Part shown: positions 1 through 5,980 of the stretch, piece after piece
Layout: each line of letters starts with the position of its first letter
Position numbering within the stretch: the stretch's first letter is position 1
DNA from: Candidatus Gerdarchaeota archaeon
GTDB taxonomy: Archaea; Asgardarchaeota; Heimdallarchaeia; JABLTI01
Direction of reading: 5' to 3'
Assembly: GCA_016839405.1 (NCBI GenBank)
Contig: JAEOUJ010000195.1
Span: 1-7,540, forward strand
Length of the DNA: 7,540 nt
Position numbers and translations under genes: made by a program
The notes under the pieces: generated by a model
Told to the model about the DNA's origin: nothing
What the model saw: the letters and a program-made list of their open reading frames with translations, nothing else
The model's database searches: none

Positions 1-77
1 AGTTGGCTGAGTTTCTGCTGAAGCTTTCTTATTTCTTTTTCAAGCTCCTTTTTTCGTTTTTCATCATTTTTTGACAT
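1..77 (-). CDS. N-terminus of a coiled-coil protein, cut by the window edge
   Basis: Reading the minus strand from the ATG at 77 gives 25 codons without a stop before the window ends: MSKNDEKRKKELEKEIRKLQ followed by QKLSQ. The ATG has a very good Shine-Dalgarno, TGAGGTGA, five bases upstream (83-90), which is the main reason to believe the gene. The visible part is almost entirely Lys/Glu with Leu/Ile at heptad-like spacing, so it is a charged amphipathic helix or coiled coil. Such N-termini occur on many unrelated archaeal proteins (AAA+ regulators, DNA-binding proteins, chaperones), so no function can be assigned. It is the second gene of a possible two-gene minus-strand unit and diverges from the large plus-strand operon. 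Confidence 0.6.
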   Translation of the reverse strand, partial: MSKNDEKRKKELEKEIRKLQQKLSQ

Positions 78-82
78 ATATT

Positions 83-90
83 TCACCTCA
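83..90 (-). promoter_or_regulatory. Shine-Dalgarno site of the coiled-coil gene
   Basis: The minus strand reads TGAGGTGA, an eight-base complement to the archaeal 16S rRNA 3' end (AUCACCUCCU), five bases before the ATG at 77. It fixes that start codon and shows that translation here reads leftward. Confidence 0.7.
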
Positions 91-100
91 ATTATAATAA

Positions 101-190
101 TTATCTGCCAGTTGTCATAGCTACTTTAATTCTGGCTTTTTCTAATTCCTTTTTGAGTTGTTCTTTGATTTTTTTCTTTTCAATATTCAT
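101..190 (-). CDS. Possible 29-residue Lys/Glu-rich peptide
   Basis: A short minus-strand frame begins at the ATG at 190 and ends with TAA at 101-103. It encodes MNIEKKKIKEQLKKELEKAR followed by IKVAMTTGR. It is a charged amphipathic helix and shares the string KKELEK with the N-terminus of the next gene, which starts 23 bases downstream. An in-frame GTG at 202 would add four residues. The ribosome-binding signal is weak: AAGGTG is present but 13 bases from the ATG. The peptide could be real, the remnant of a duplicated gene start, or chance in a purine-rich leader. No function can be proposed. Confidence 0.35.
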   Translation of the reverse strand: MNIEKKKIKEQLKKELEKARIKVAMTTGR

Positions 191-236
191 TTTTTCTTTC
201 ACACACCTTAATAGCTAATTTTTCTCCTTATGAGAG

Positions 237-322
237 TGTAATTAACTACGATAGAACTGTATCAACCATCCTATTTAAACCTTTTCAATGGAACTGTAAT
301 TACCTACGATAAATCTGTAATT
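237..322. repeat. Pair of 25-bp direct repeats flanking a TATA box
   Basis: Copy A (237-261) and copy B (295-319) are identical at 22 of 25 positions; both contain TGTAATTA followed by CTACGATA and end in CTGTA. Within each copy a TGTA element recurs exactly 21 bp after the first (237 and 258; 295 and 316), which is two turns of B-DNA. The copies start 58 bp apart. Copy A would cover the predicted minus-strand start site, and copy B lies just upstream of its BRE/TATA. This arrangement fits binding sites for a dimeric or multimeric regulator acting on the minus-strand promoter. The protein that would bind is not identifiable. Confidence 0.5.
272..286 (-). promoter_or_regulatory. Archaeal core promoter (BRE plus TATA) for the minus-strand genes
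   Basis: The minus strand reads GAAAAGG followed by TTTAAATA (TATA at 272-279, purine-rich BRE-like bases at 280-286). Transcription would start about 25 bases on, near 247-250, giving a leader of roughly 60 bases before the first small frame. The box lies between two copies of a 25-bp direct repeat, which suggests it is controlled. This is inferred from consensus and position only. Confidence 0.45.
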
Positions 323-400
323 GCTTCTTTTCCTTTTTTCATAATAAAAATCGTTGACACGCGAAAAATACACTAGAAAAATTTTTTATAGAAAAACTAG

Positions 401-409
401 ATTATAAAT
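401..409 (+). promoter_or_regulatory. TATA box upstream of the structured RNA candidate
   Basis: ATTATAAAT at 401-409 matches an archaeal TATA box and would direct a start near 427-435, at the upstream edge of the G+C-richer block. A second TATA-like stretch, TTTTTTATA, lies at 382-390, and AATATAAAT lies at 429-437, so the exact start is uncertain. The surrounding region (321-440) is about 23% G+C by hand count and has no credible gene. Confidence 0.35.
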
Positions 410-429
410 GATTGAAGAAGAGAGCATGA

Positions 430-735
430 ATATAAATTAACTAATCACGCTTCTCATCTCATGTGAGAGCACCCTCTGATTCAGTGGATGAGCACTTGTT
501 ATCTTTGGGTTAAGTGCTTATAGAGCCACCAATGATGCTAGAGCAATCTTCTTTTAGCCCGAGAGAAGAGAATGGTGCTTCTAATAACAGAGATGTTAAG
601 AGCCAGAACATAATAGCACAAATTAGATGAGTCCTAGAATGCCAAACCATAAGTGTTATTGTGTGCTTAGATGGTCGGTCCTTAAACCCAATTTTTTGGT
701 GTTTAATCCGGCCATCTTACTGGTTTAAATTTTTT
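430..735 (+). ncRNA. Candidate structured non-coding RNA, family not recognised
   Basis: No reading frame of useful length exists here, yet hand counting gives about 41% G+C at 441-720 against 23% upstream (321-440) and 20% downstream (721-898), a typical mark of a functional RNA in an AT-rich genome. Several helices can be drawn: 488-498 with 511-521 (11 bp, some G-U); 547-555 with 561-569 (9 bp, loop AGCCC); 615-620 with 662-667; a long-range helix 467-473 with 574-580 that encloses the first two hairpins; and a long terminal hairpin at 669-717. A TATA box precedes it and a T-rich stretch follows. I looked for the signatures of tRNA, 5S rRNA, RNase P RNA (GGAAAGUCC), SRP RNA (GGAAGG..AGCA) and paired C/D boxes and did not find them. 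The strand is favoured by the TATA box and T-rich tail but not proven. It could be an H/ACA-type guide, a regulatory RNA, or a long structured leader of the downstream operon. Confidence 0.5.
669..717 (+). other. Long stem-loop at the 3' end of the RNA candidate
   Basis: Positions 669-678 pair with 708-717 (10 bp, one G-U). After a small internal loop, 682-687 pair with 701-706. After one bulged base, 688-691 pair with 696-699, closing on a TTTT loop. That is about 20 base pairs in 49 bases, the strongest local fold in the window. It is followed by an AT-rich stretch containing a T run (730-735), so it may protect or define the 3' end of the transcript. Confidence 0.55.
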
Positions 736-780
736 AATTTCAAAAATCATATTTATTGTTTATTTTTTCATTAATTGAGT
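721..780 (+). terminator. T-rich stretch, possible archaeal terminator
   Basis: After the long stem-loop, the plus strand carries T runs at 730-735 and again around 764-769 in a region of very low G+C. Archaeal RNA polymerase can stop at such oligo-T tracts without a hairpin. In this genome T runs are common, so this call rests mainly on its position at the end of the G+C-richer block. Confidence 0.3.
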
Positions 781-823
781 TTTTTAGTCTGTGTTGATAA
801 ATTTTAGATGCAGTAAAGAAATA

Positions 824-894
824 CTATAAATACAATGACCTCCCTTTGAGATATTGATAAATCAGAAATAGTAATCTATAAATTTGTCATTGTA
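824..894 (+). promoter_or_regulatory. Double TATA promoter with a 9-bp inverted repeat, upstream of the operon
   Basis: CTATAAAT occurs twice, at 824-831 and 876-883, 52 bp apart (about five DNA turns). TACAATGAC (831-839) sits against the 3' side of the first box. Its exact reverse complement GTCATTGTA (886-894) sits just 3' of the second. Transcripts would start near 850 and near 903-907. The second start would give a leaderless or nearly leaderless message for the first operon gene. The inverted repeat looks like a pair of operator half-sites placed to control both boxes. The rest of 736-898 is very AT-rich, with nothing else recognised. Confidence 0.45.
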
Positions 895-898
895 ATAT

Positions 899-3364
899 TT
901 GGTGGCGTTTACTCTGGCAGCCTTGAAATCCTCTAATATTAAAATAGCTGGTATTATAGCTTCAATATTATTGATTATTTTTATTTTGCCAGTTGTAACA
1001 CTAAATAATAATTCACTCTCAAAAATTGACATTATTAGTGAAGGTAACTCATCAAAAACTTGCAATACAAAATTAACAATGAAAATAATTACTGATGATT
1101 ATCCCAAAATAAAAAATTCATTACCAAAAGATGATTCAAATTTTGGCTCCAAAGCATTAAGCCCTTCTGTAATAATAAGAGGAAATTCATTTACAGTTAC
1201 TGGTAGATTGTTTGATGAGGAAACTGGAGAAGGATATCCTGGTGAACCAATTTACATTTTTTGGGAATATTTTAACTGGAGTGATTATTATGCAGATCCA
1301 AGCGGTTTTCGAAGTCAATATCTAATTGGCCAAGGATCAACTAATAGTAATGGTGATTTCAGTATTAATTGTGCAGATTCAAGCCACTCTAAGAAAACTG
1401 GTGATGATATAAATGTTTATGCAGTATTTTTTGGGGATCCATATTTAGGAAAAATAGAGGATAATAGGAAATATATTACTGATACAATTGATTGTTATGC
1501 TCAAATTTTTATGATAATGCAAGTTAATGAAACCATTTTACGAGAAGAAGAATATGTTAATGTTATGGCTGGAATGATATTTGATAATACTTCAACTCCA
1601 ACACCTGTTCTTGCTTCGGAAGGAGAAGATATCACAATAGATTTTTTGGGAACTACAACAACTGAAACAATCTCTGGATTAATGATTGATATAGATATCC
1701 AAATTCCAATTGGAACTCAAATTGACACATATTATGAGCTTAGAGTTGCATTTAATATTTCAACGTTAAATCTCCCATTTGTTGTAGGAAATCAAATTTT
1801 AAGTGGCTCTCAAATTAGCTTACCTGCTGCAGATTGGAGTAATTCTTCAACAGATATTTATGTTTATGCGGGTGCAGGAATAACATTTGATATAATTGAA
1901 CCTGTTCCCCCAGTTATAGGCCAAAATCCAGAAATTTTGCGACAAAATACATACATGAATATTACAGGTGTTCTAACAAATGCTTATGGAAATCCATTTA
2001 ATGAAACTAAAATTCTTGAAATTTTTATTAGTGGCTTCAACACAATTAGTGTAATAGCTGATGTTAATGGTGATTTTACTATTACTTTTCAAGTAAATGA
2101 AACATCTTTAGGAGTTGGTGTAAATGAAGTTTATGTTGATGTTCAATCTGGTCAAGGAATTACAGCTCAAATAGAATATCATAATATTACTATTGTAGGA
2201 AATTCTACAATGACAACACCAGTTATTTCAGGGAATAATTTAGCCTTACCTGGAGAAAACATTACAATTTCTGGCTATGTTAGAGATATTTATAATAATG
2301 ATCCAGTCATTAATTTGCCTATTATAGCTCAATGGGAGAGCTTTGGAGCTATTTATTCTACTAATACTACAGTTAGTGGTAGTTATACTTTTGATGTACA
2401 AGTACCTCTCTCTGTTAATCCCAACCTACCAAATGGTACAATTTATGTTACATCAAGTGATAGCCAGTATCACACGGGATCAAATACAAGTATAGTTGCG
2501 TTTGTTTTTACTGAGCTAGAATTTAGAATAATATTAAATCAAACGCAAATAACAGAAGGAGCAACAATATCAAATATTGGAGGTAACACTCTCTATACTA
2601 ATTCTTGTTTTACATTTGAACTTAATGTAATAGATCAATTTTCTAGACCTTTAGCTAATCGAGATATATTGATTAATTTAACTGGAATAATTGAATTTAC
2701 TGATACCACAAATGTTAATGGTTCATTAAGTTTTAATGTGAATGGAACAGAATTAGGCTTTACAAATACAACTTATGGAGTAACTATAACTTTTATTGAT
2801 AGTCCAAGCAATAGCTTCAGTTTTAACTTGGAAATTAGTAGTATACCAGAAGTAATAACTTCTCCAATATCACCTGGAACAACTACAAATGGAGATACAA
2901 GTTTGTTTAATAATATAACAATAGGTGTTTTAATTTCAGTAATATCATTAATCATTATAGTGGCTATAATCTATGGGTTTGGTCGATTTAGAAAGAAAGG
3001 AAAAATCGTAGCAGGAGATGCTATAGAAGCCTTAGATCTTCCCACAATAATGAAAATGATGGCTGATGCGGAAAGAGCAAAAGATTACCAAAGAGCTGTC
3101 GTTCTTTGCTATCGTGCATTTGAATTGATTTGTATGCAAGATTTGCGAATCGTAAATGCAAGATTTCTTTCCCCAAGAGAACTTGGTTATATTGTAACCA
3201 ATGCTAATCGCATACCTGCTAGAGATATCAATTTATTAATTAGAAGGTATGAAGAAGCTAGATTTAGTGATCATAAAATCATTAAAAATGCTTTTACAAC
3301 ATCAAAACAAGCTTTGGAAAATATCCAACTTGCTTTGAAAAAAGAGCCAAAAACTCCAAAATAA
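899..3364 (+). CDS. Secreted multi-Ig-like membrane protein with cytosolic DUF4129-type tail
   Basis: The 821-residue product has a hydrophobic signal or anchor (about 16-34), a long ectodomain (about 36-670), one membrane helix (about 673-695), a basic stop-transfer (RFRKKGK) and a cytosolic tail of about 125 residues. The ectodomain is beta-rich and repetitive, with Ig-like or carboxypeptidase-regulatory-like modules at roughly 86-185, 205-330, 335-435, 440-538 and 545-648. A short strand signature of the form NG-D/S-F/L recurs near residues 151, 390, 493 and 607. About twenty N-x-S/T sequons and four cysteines (55, 158, 199, 570) fit a glycosylated surface protein. The tail, with LSPREL near 757-762 and RRYEEARFS at 782-790, resembles the DUF4129 domain of MoxR/DUF58 operons. 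TAA at 893-895 closes the frame upstream. TTG 899, GTG 902 and TTG 923 are all possible starts and none has a good Shine-Dalgarno; GTG 902 could be read leaderless. It is probably the extracellular sensing or adhesive component of the operon, which is inference. Confidence 0.85.
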   Translation: MVAFTLAALKSSNIKIAGIIASILLIIFILPVVTLNNNSLSKIDIISEGNSSKTCNTKLTMKIITDDYPKIKNSLPKDDSNFGSKALSPSVIIRGNSFTVTGRLFDEETGEGYPGEPIYIFWEYFNWSDYYADPSGFRSQYLIGQGSTNSNGDFSINCADSSHSKKTGDDINVYAVFFGDPYLGKIEDNRKYITDTIDCYAQIFMIMQVNETILREEEYVNVMAGMIFDNTSTPTPVLASEGEDITIDFLGTTTTETISGLMIDIDIQIPIGTQIDTYYELRVAFNISTLNLPFVVGNQILSGSQISLPAADWSNSSTDIYVYAGAGITFDIIEPVPPVIGQNPEILRQNTYMNITGVLTNAYGNPFNETKILEIFISGFNTISVIADVNGDFTITFQVNETSLGVGVNEVYVDVQSGQGITAQIEYHNITIVGNSTMTTPVISGNNLALPGENITISGYVRDIYNNDPVINLPIIAQWESFGAIYSTNTTVSGSYTFDVQVPLSVNPNLPNGTIYVTSSDSQYHTGSNTSIVAFVFTELEFRIILNQTQITEGATISNIGGNTLYTNSCFTFELNVIDQFSRPLANRDILINLTGIIEFTDTTNVNGSLSFNVNGTELGFTNTTYGVTITFIDSPSNSFSFNLEISSIPEVITSPISPGTTTNGDTSLFNNITIGVLISVISLIIIVAIIYGFGRFRKKGKIVAGDAIEALDLPTIMKMMADAERAKDYQRAVVLCYRAFELICMQDLRIVNARFLSPRELGYIVTNANRIPARDINLLIRRYEEARFSDHKIIKNAFTTSKQALENIQLALKKEPKTPK

Positions 3365-3369
3365 GAGGT
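3365..3369 (+). promoter_or_regulatory. Shine-Dalgarno site selecting the ATG at 3378
   Basis: GAGGT directly follows the stop codon of the preceding gene (3362-3364) and lies eight bases before the ATG at 3378. A nearer ATG at 3373 is out of frame and only three bases from the site, so 3378 is the better start. The tight spacing indicates co-transcription with the gene upstream. Confidence 0.65.
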
Positions 3370-3377
3370 AAAATGAA

Positions 3378-4874
3378 ATGGCAAATAAATTCAATCGAAA
3401 TGCCTTTATCCTTTCGATAATTTTCATAATATTTTGTTTGCCTATTATTTTATCTGTTACAAGAATTGGCCAAGAAGGATCCAGACAGTTTTCTGTTTAT
3501 AATGAATTTTGGGATGGAACAAGTAATCTTAGAGAAGCATTAGAAAGTGATGGATATGAATTCAGACCAATAGTTTCTACTCTAAATACATTAACTAGAA
3601 TAGATACAATGGCACCTCTAGCGATCATTGGACCGACAATCTTTTTTGATCCTACTGAAACAGCTGCATTAGCATATTATATAATGCGAGGAGGAAGTGT
3701 TCTCATAGCAGATGATTTTGGTAGAGCAAATGATATCCTTGGTTTAGTTAATACTATTATTGCTCCTTTTATTAGCCAAATTAATATCTCAGCTCTTGGT
3801 TTTTCATCATTACCTTTAGCTGGTTTTAAAATAAATGAATCACTACTGATGGATGCTCAATCATATTATTTAAGCCCAGTTATGCCTATATTAAGGAATT
3901 TTATAAATTTCCCTGGCGGACCATCAATGAGTGGTGTTAGTCGGGTAATCACAAGCTTTCCATCTTCGATATCATTTTTAGGATATGATAATGCAACAGG
4001 TGAAACAAGATGGGTTCCTTCCTTCTCATATGAAGGTGAACCTATTCCTTCAGGGATAATAACTAGTACTTCTAATAGTTGGTTAGAAAAAGATGTTGAA
4101 AGTGCTAAACAAGGAGAATATTATCCTGATGAAGATGAGTGGCGAGGTGTTCAATTTTCAGTAATGGTTCCTATTCCATTAGGTGCTGTTGGAGTAGGAA
4201 ATATCTTGATTTGTTCTGATCCTAGTATTTTTATCAATGAATTACTAGAATTACCTTTTGATAATCTTCAACTTGCTAGAAATATTTTCAATTGGCTTGA
4301 TATTAATAACTCAAGAGTAATTTATTTTGATGAATCACATTTATCTGCTGGTTTACAAGGTAAAGCATTTTTGAGTGTAATTGATCCTTTTAGCTATATC
4401 AGAATGTATTTACGTTATGTTGATTCATTTACAATGTTTCCATTATTAGCACCAATGTTCCCAATTATTATGTTTATTTTCCTTAAAAGAAGATTCACAA
4501 AAACAAGGGGACCATCACCTCTTCTGATGACTAAGGTAAAACAACAACGATCAAGATCATTTTTTGCTGCAAAAATGACTTGGTACTTGAATTATCAACA
4601 ATTCGATAATGCACTTGTTCTGCTTTATCATCGATTGAAAAGATTAACTCAGAAGAAGTTTGGATTGACAGAAGATTTGAATTCAGAATCAATTCTTGAA
4701 TTGTTAAAAGAAAAATATCCAATGGAATTTAACTTTGAGGAAATGGAAAAAACACTAAATCGTGTGGAAATAATTACTCAAAAGTCAAGAAAGATTTCTG
4801 AACAAGAATTCACTCAATTGGTTATTGAAATTAAAAATATTGAAGATGTTATTACAAAACCAATTATCGTTTAA
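3378..4874 (+). CDS. DUF4350-type membrane protein with GATase-like ectodomain
   Basis: The 498-residue product has an N-terminal membrane helix or signal (about 9-27), an extracytoplasmic alpha/beta domain (about 35-345), a second membrane helix (about 352-369) with basic residues after it, and a helical cytosolic tail (about 390-498). The ectodomain shows the DUF4350 pattern: a region predicting a truncated glutamine-amidotransferase fold, with LAIIGPTIFF (81-90), a helix, then RGGSVLIADDFG (104-115), and later VIYFDESHLS (314-323), the acidic/His motif that usually precedes the second membrane helix in this family. No catalytic Cys-His pair is evident, so it is probably a binding rather than an enzymatic domain. 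The tail (residues 400-490) has the same order of helices and a similar hydrophobic pattern as the DUF4129-type tail of the preceding protein. The gene starts 13 bases after that gene and is followed by the MoxR ATPase, as in other MoxR/DUF58 operons. The function of DUF4350 proteins is not established. Confidence 0.8.
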   Translation: MANKFNRNAFILSIIFIIFCLPIILSVTRIGQEGSRQFSVYNEFWDGTSNLREALESDGYEFRPIVSTLNTLTRIDTMAPLAIIGPTIFFDPTETAALAYYIMRGGSVLIADDFGRANDILGLVNTIIAPFISQINISALGFSSLPLAGFKINESLLMDAQSYYLSPVMPILRNFINFPGGPSMSGVSRVITSFPSSISFLGYDNATGETRWVPSFSYEGEPIPSGIITSTSNSWLEKDVESAKQGEYYPDEDEWRGVQFSVMVPIPLGAVGVGNILICSDPSIFINELLELPFDNLQLARNIFNWLDINNSRVIYFDESHLSAGLQGKAFLSVIDPFSYIRMYLRYVDSFTMFPLLAPMFPIIMFIFLKRRFTKTRGPSPLLMTKVKQQRSRSFFAAKMTWYLNYQQFDNALVLLYHRLKRLTQKKFGLTEDLNSESILELLKEKYPMEFNFEEMEKTLNRVEIITQKSRKISEQEFTQLVIEIKNIEDVITKPIIV

Positions 4875-4882
4875 ATTTAATC

Positions 4883-4900
4883 ATGATCATCAATATAATA
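4883..4900 (+). promoter_or_regulatory. Possible internal promoter with palindrome before the MoxR gene
   Basis: The 66-base gap is the longest in the operon. It contains the palindrome ATGATCAT (4883-4890), overlapped by ATCATGAT (4880-4887), and immediately after it the TATA-like AATATAAT. A start would fall near 4920. This could let the ATPase and DUF58 genes be transcribed apart from the two membrane proteins. Such AT-rich matches are frequent by chance. Confidence 0.2.
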
Positions 4901-4940
4901 ACTGATGTAAAAAAAAATAAAAAATCGGGGTATGTAAAAA

Positions 4941-5948
4941 ATGGATGAATTTGTTCCCCCTCCACCTCCAGATAAAAAAAGTTCTTCATCCAGAGAACTT
5001 GTTGATGTTTCAGATGTGGAGAGAATTGCTAGAAGCATTGCAGATGAGCTGTCTAATCACATAATTGGAATGAAAAGTATCGTTCAAAATTTAATAATTA
5101 CATTATTATGTGATGGCCATATACTTTTGGAAGGTGTACCTGGAATTGCTAAGACAACTTTGGCAAAATTATTTGCTGCAACATTAGGTTGCAAATATAA
5201 AAGAGTTCAATTTACTCCAGATTTGTTGCCTTCAGATGTATTAGGTACAAATGTTTTTGATCAAAGATCTGGAACATTTAAACTTCGACGAGGGCCAATT
5301 TTCACTAATATCCTATTAGCAGATGAAATTAATAGAGCACCACCAAAAACTCAAAGCGCTCTCTTGGAAGCTATGGCTGAACGTCAAGTATCAATTGAAG
5401 GTAATACTTATCCTTTGTCTTCACCTTTCATTGTTATTGCCACACAAAATCCGATTGAACAAGAAGGCACATATCCATTGCCAGAAGCTCAATTAGATCG
5501 TTTCTTAATGAAATCTGTTGTTGGTTTGCCAACTCCAGTTGAAGAAGAGCGTATCATTCAATTGAAACACAAACCAGAAGATAATAGGATAAATGAGATT
5601 ACCACACCAGAAACAATCATTCGTTTACAAAAAATTGTTCGTGATGGAATTTATGTTGATCAAGGTATTATTGAATTTATCCGTGATATAACGGTTAGAA
5701 CTAGAACAGACCCAAGATTACTACTTGGTGGCAGTCCAAGAGCTAGTATTGCTTTACTAAATTCTTCCAAAGCTTTAGCAGCTATATCTGGTCGAGATTA
5801 TGTTGTTCCCGATGATATAAAACGAATTGCTGTTGATGCAGTCTATCATCGTTTAATTCTAAAACCAGAAGCTGATTTAGAAGGAATTACATCACAATCA
5901 ATTGTTAAGGATTTAATTCGAGATATTCCTGTTCGAGAAACAAGATAG
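4941..5948 (+). CDS. MoxR-family AAA+ ATPase
   Basis: The 335-residue length is typical for the family. The ATP site is complete: Walker A GVPGIAKTT (65-73, Lys71), Walker B ILLADEINRAP (124-134, Asp128 and Glu129), sensor 1 ATQNPIEQEGTYPLPEAQLD (167-186, Asn170), a likely arginine finger at Arg187 in LDRF, and sensor 2 in GGSPRAS (263-269, Arg267). The lid domain fills the C-terminus, ending near DDIKRIAVDAVYHRL. It should be an active cytosolic hexameric ATPase. MoxR proteins are known to act as chaperone-like remodellers of vWA-domain partners, and the next gene encodes just such a partner. The N-terminus is unusual in carrying a proline run (VPPPPP, 5-10) and a serine run before the AAA+ core, probably a flexible linker or docking peptide. 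The ATG at 4941 follows a moderate GGGGT site nine bases upstream. A start-stop pair ATGTAA lies at 4932-4937. Confidence 0.95.
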   Translation: MDEFVPPPPPDKKSSSSRELVDVSDVERIARSIADELSNHIIGMKSIVQNLIITLLCDGHILLEGVPGIAKTTLAKLFAATLGCKYKRVQFTPDLLPSDVLGTNVFDQRSGTFKLRRGPIFTNILLADEINRAPPKTQSALLEAMAERQVSIEGNTYPLSSPFIVIATQNPIEQEGTYPLPEAQLDRFLMKSVVGLPTPVEEERIIQLKHKPEDNRINEITTPETIIRLQKIVRDGIYVDQGIIEFIRDITVRTRTDPRLLLGGSPRASIALLNSSKALAAISGRDYVVPDDIKRIAVDAVYHRLILKPEADLEGITSQSIVKDLIRDIPVRETR

Positions 5949-5980
5949 AATGTATTTATATTAATAGTTGAGTTGATGGT

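Noticed and set aside
237..319. CRISPR-like array (25-bp repeats separated by 33 bp)
   Set aside because: Only two copies with three mismatches, the interval contains a TATA box, and no cas genes or further repeats are seen. Operator sites explain the pattern better.
354..382. Bacterial sigma-70 type -35 box (TTGACA)
   Set aside because: No -10 hexamer at a proper distance, and the other signals in the window are archaeal.
408..440. Ten-codon frame starting with the ATG at 408
   Set aside because: The ATG overlaps the TATA box, so it would lie upstream of the predicted transcript start, and the frame is too short to support.
475..490. C/D box guide RNA (CTGA followed by GGATGA)
   Set aside because: An internal D'/C'-like pair can be seen, but no matching outer C and D boxes lie at the expected distances.
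430..735. RNase P RNA, SRP RNA, 5S rRNA or tRNA
   Set aside because: The hallmark strings (GGAAAGUCC, GGAAGG..AGCA, GGTTCRANYCC with a paired arm, 5S core) are absent on both strands.
862..1065. Antisense frame of 67 codons overlapping the start of the surface-protein gene
   Set aside because: No ribosome-binding site or domain pattern, and it lies opposite the promoter and signal-peptide region of a well-supported gene. Similar antisense frames at 2773-2955, 4531-4722 and 6276-6467 were rejected for the same reason.
3373..3380. Upstream ATG at 3373 as start of the DUF4350-type gene
   Set aside because: It is in a different frame and only three bases from the Shine-Dalgarno site. The ATG at 3378 opens the long frame at better spacing.
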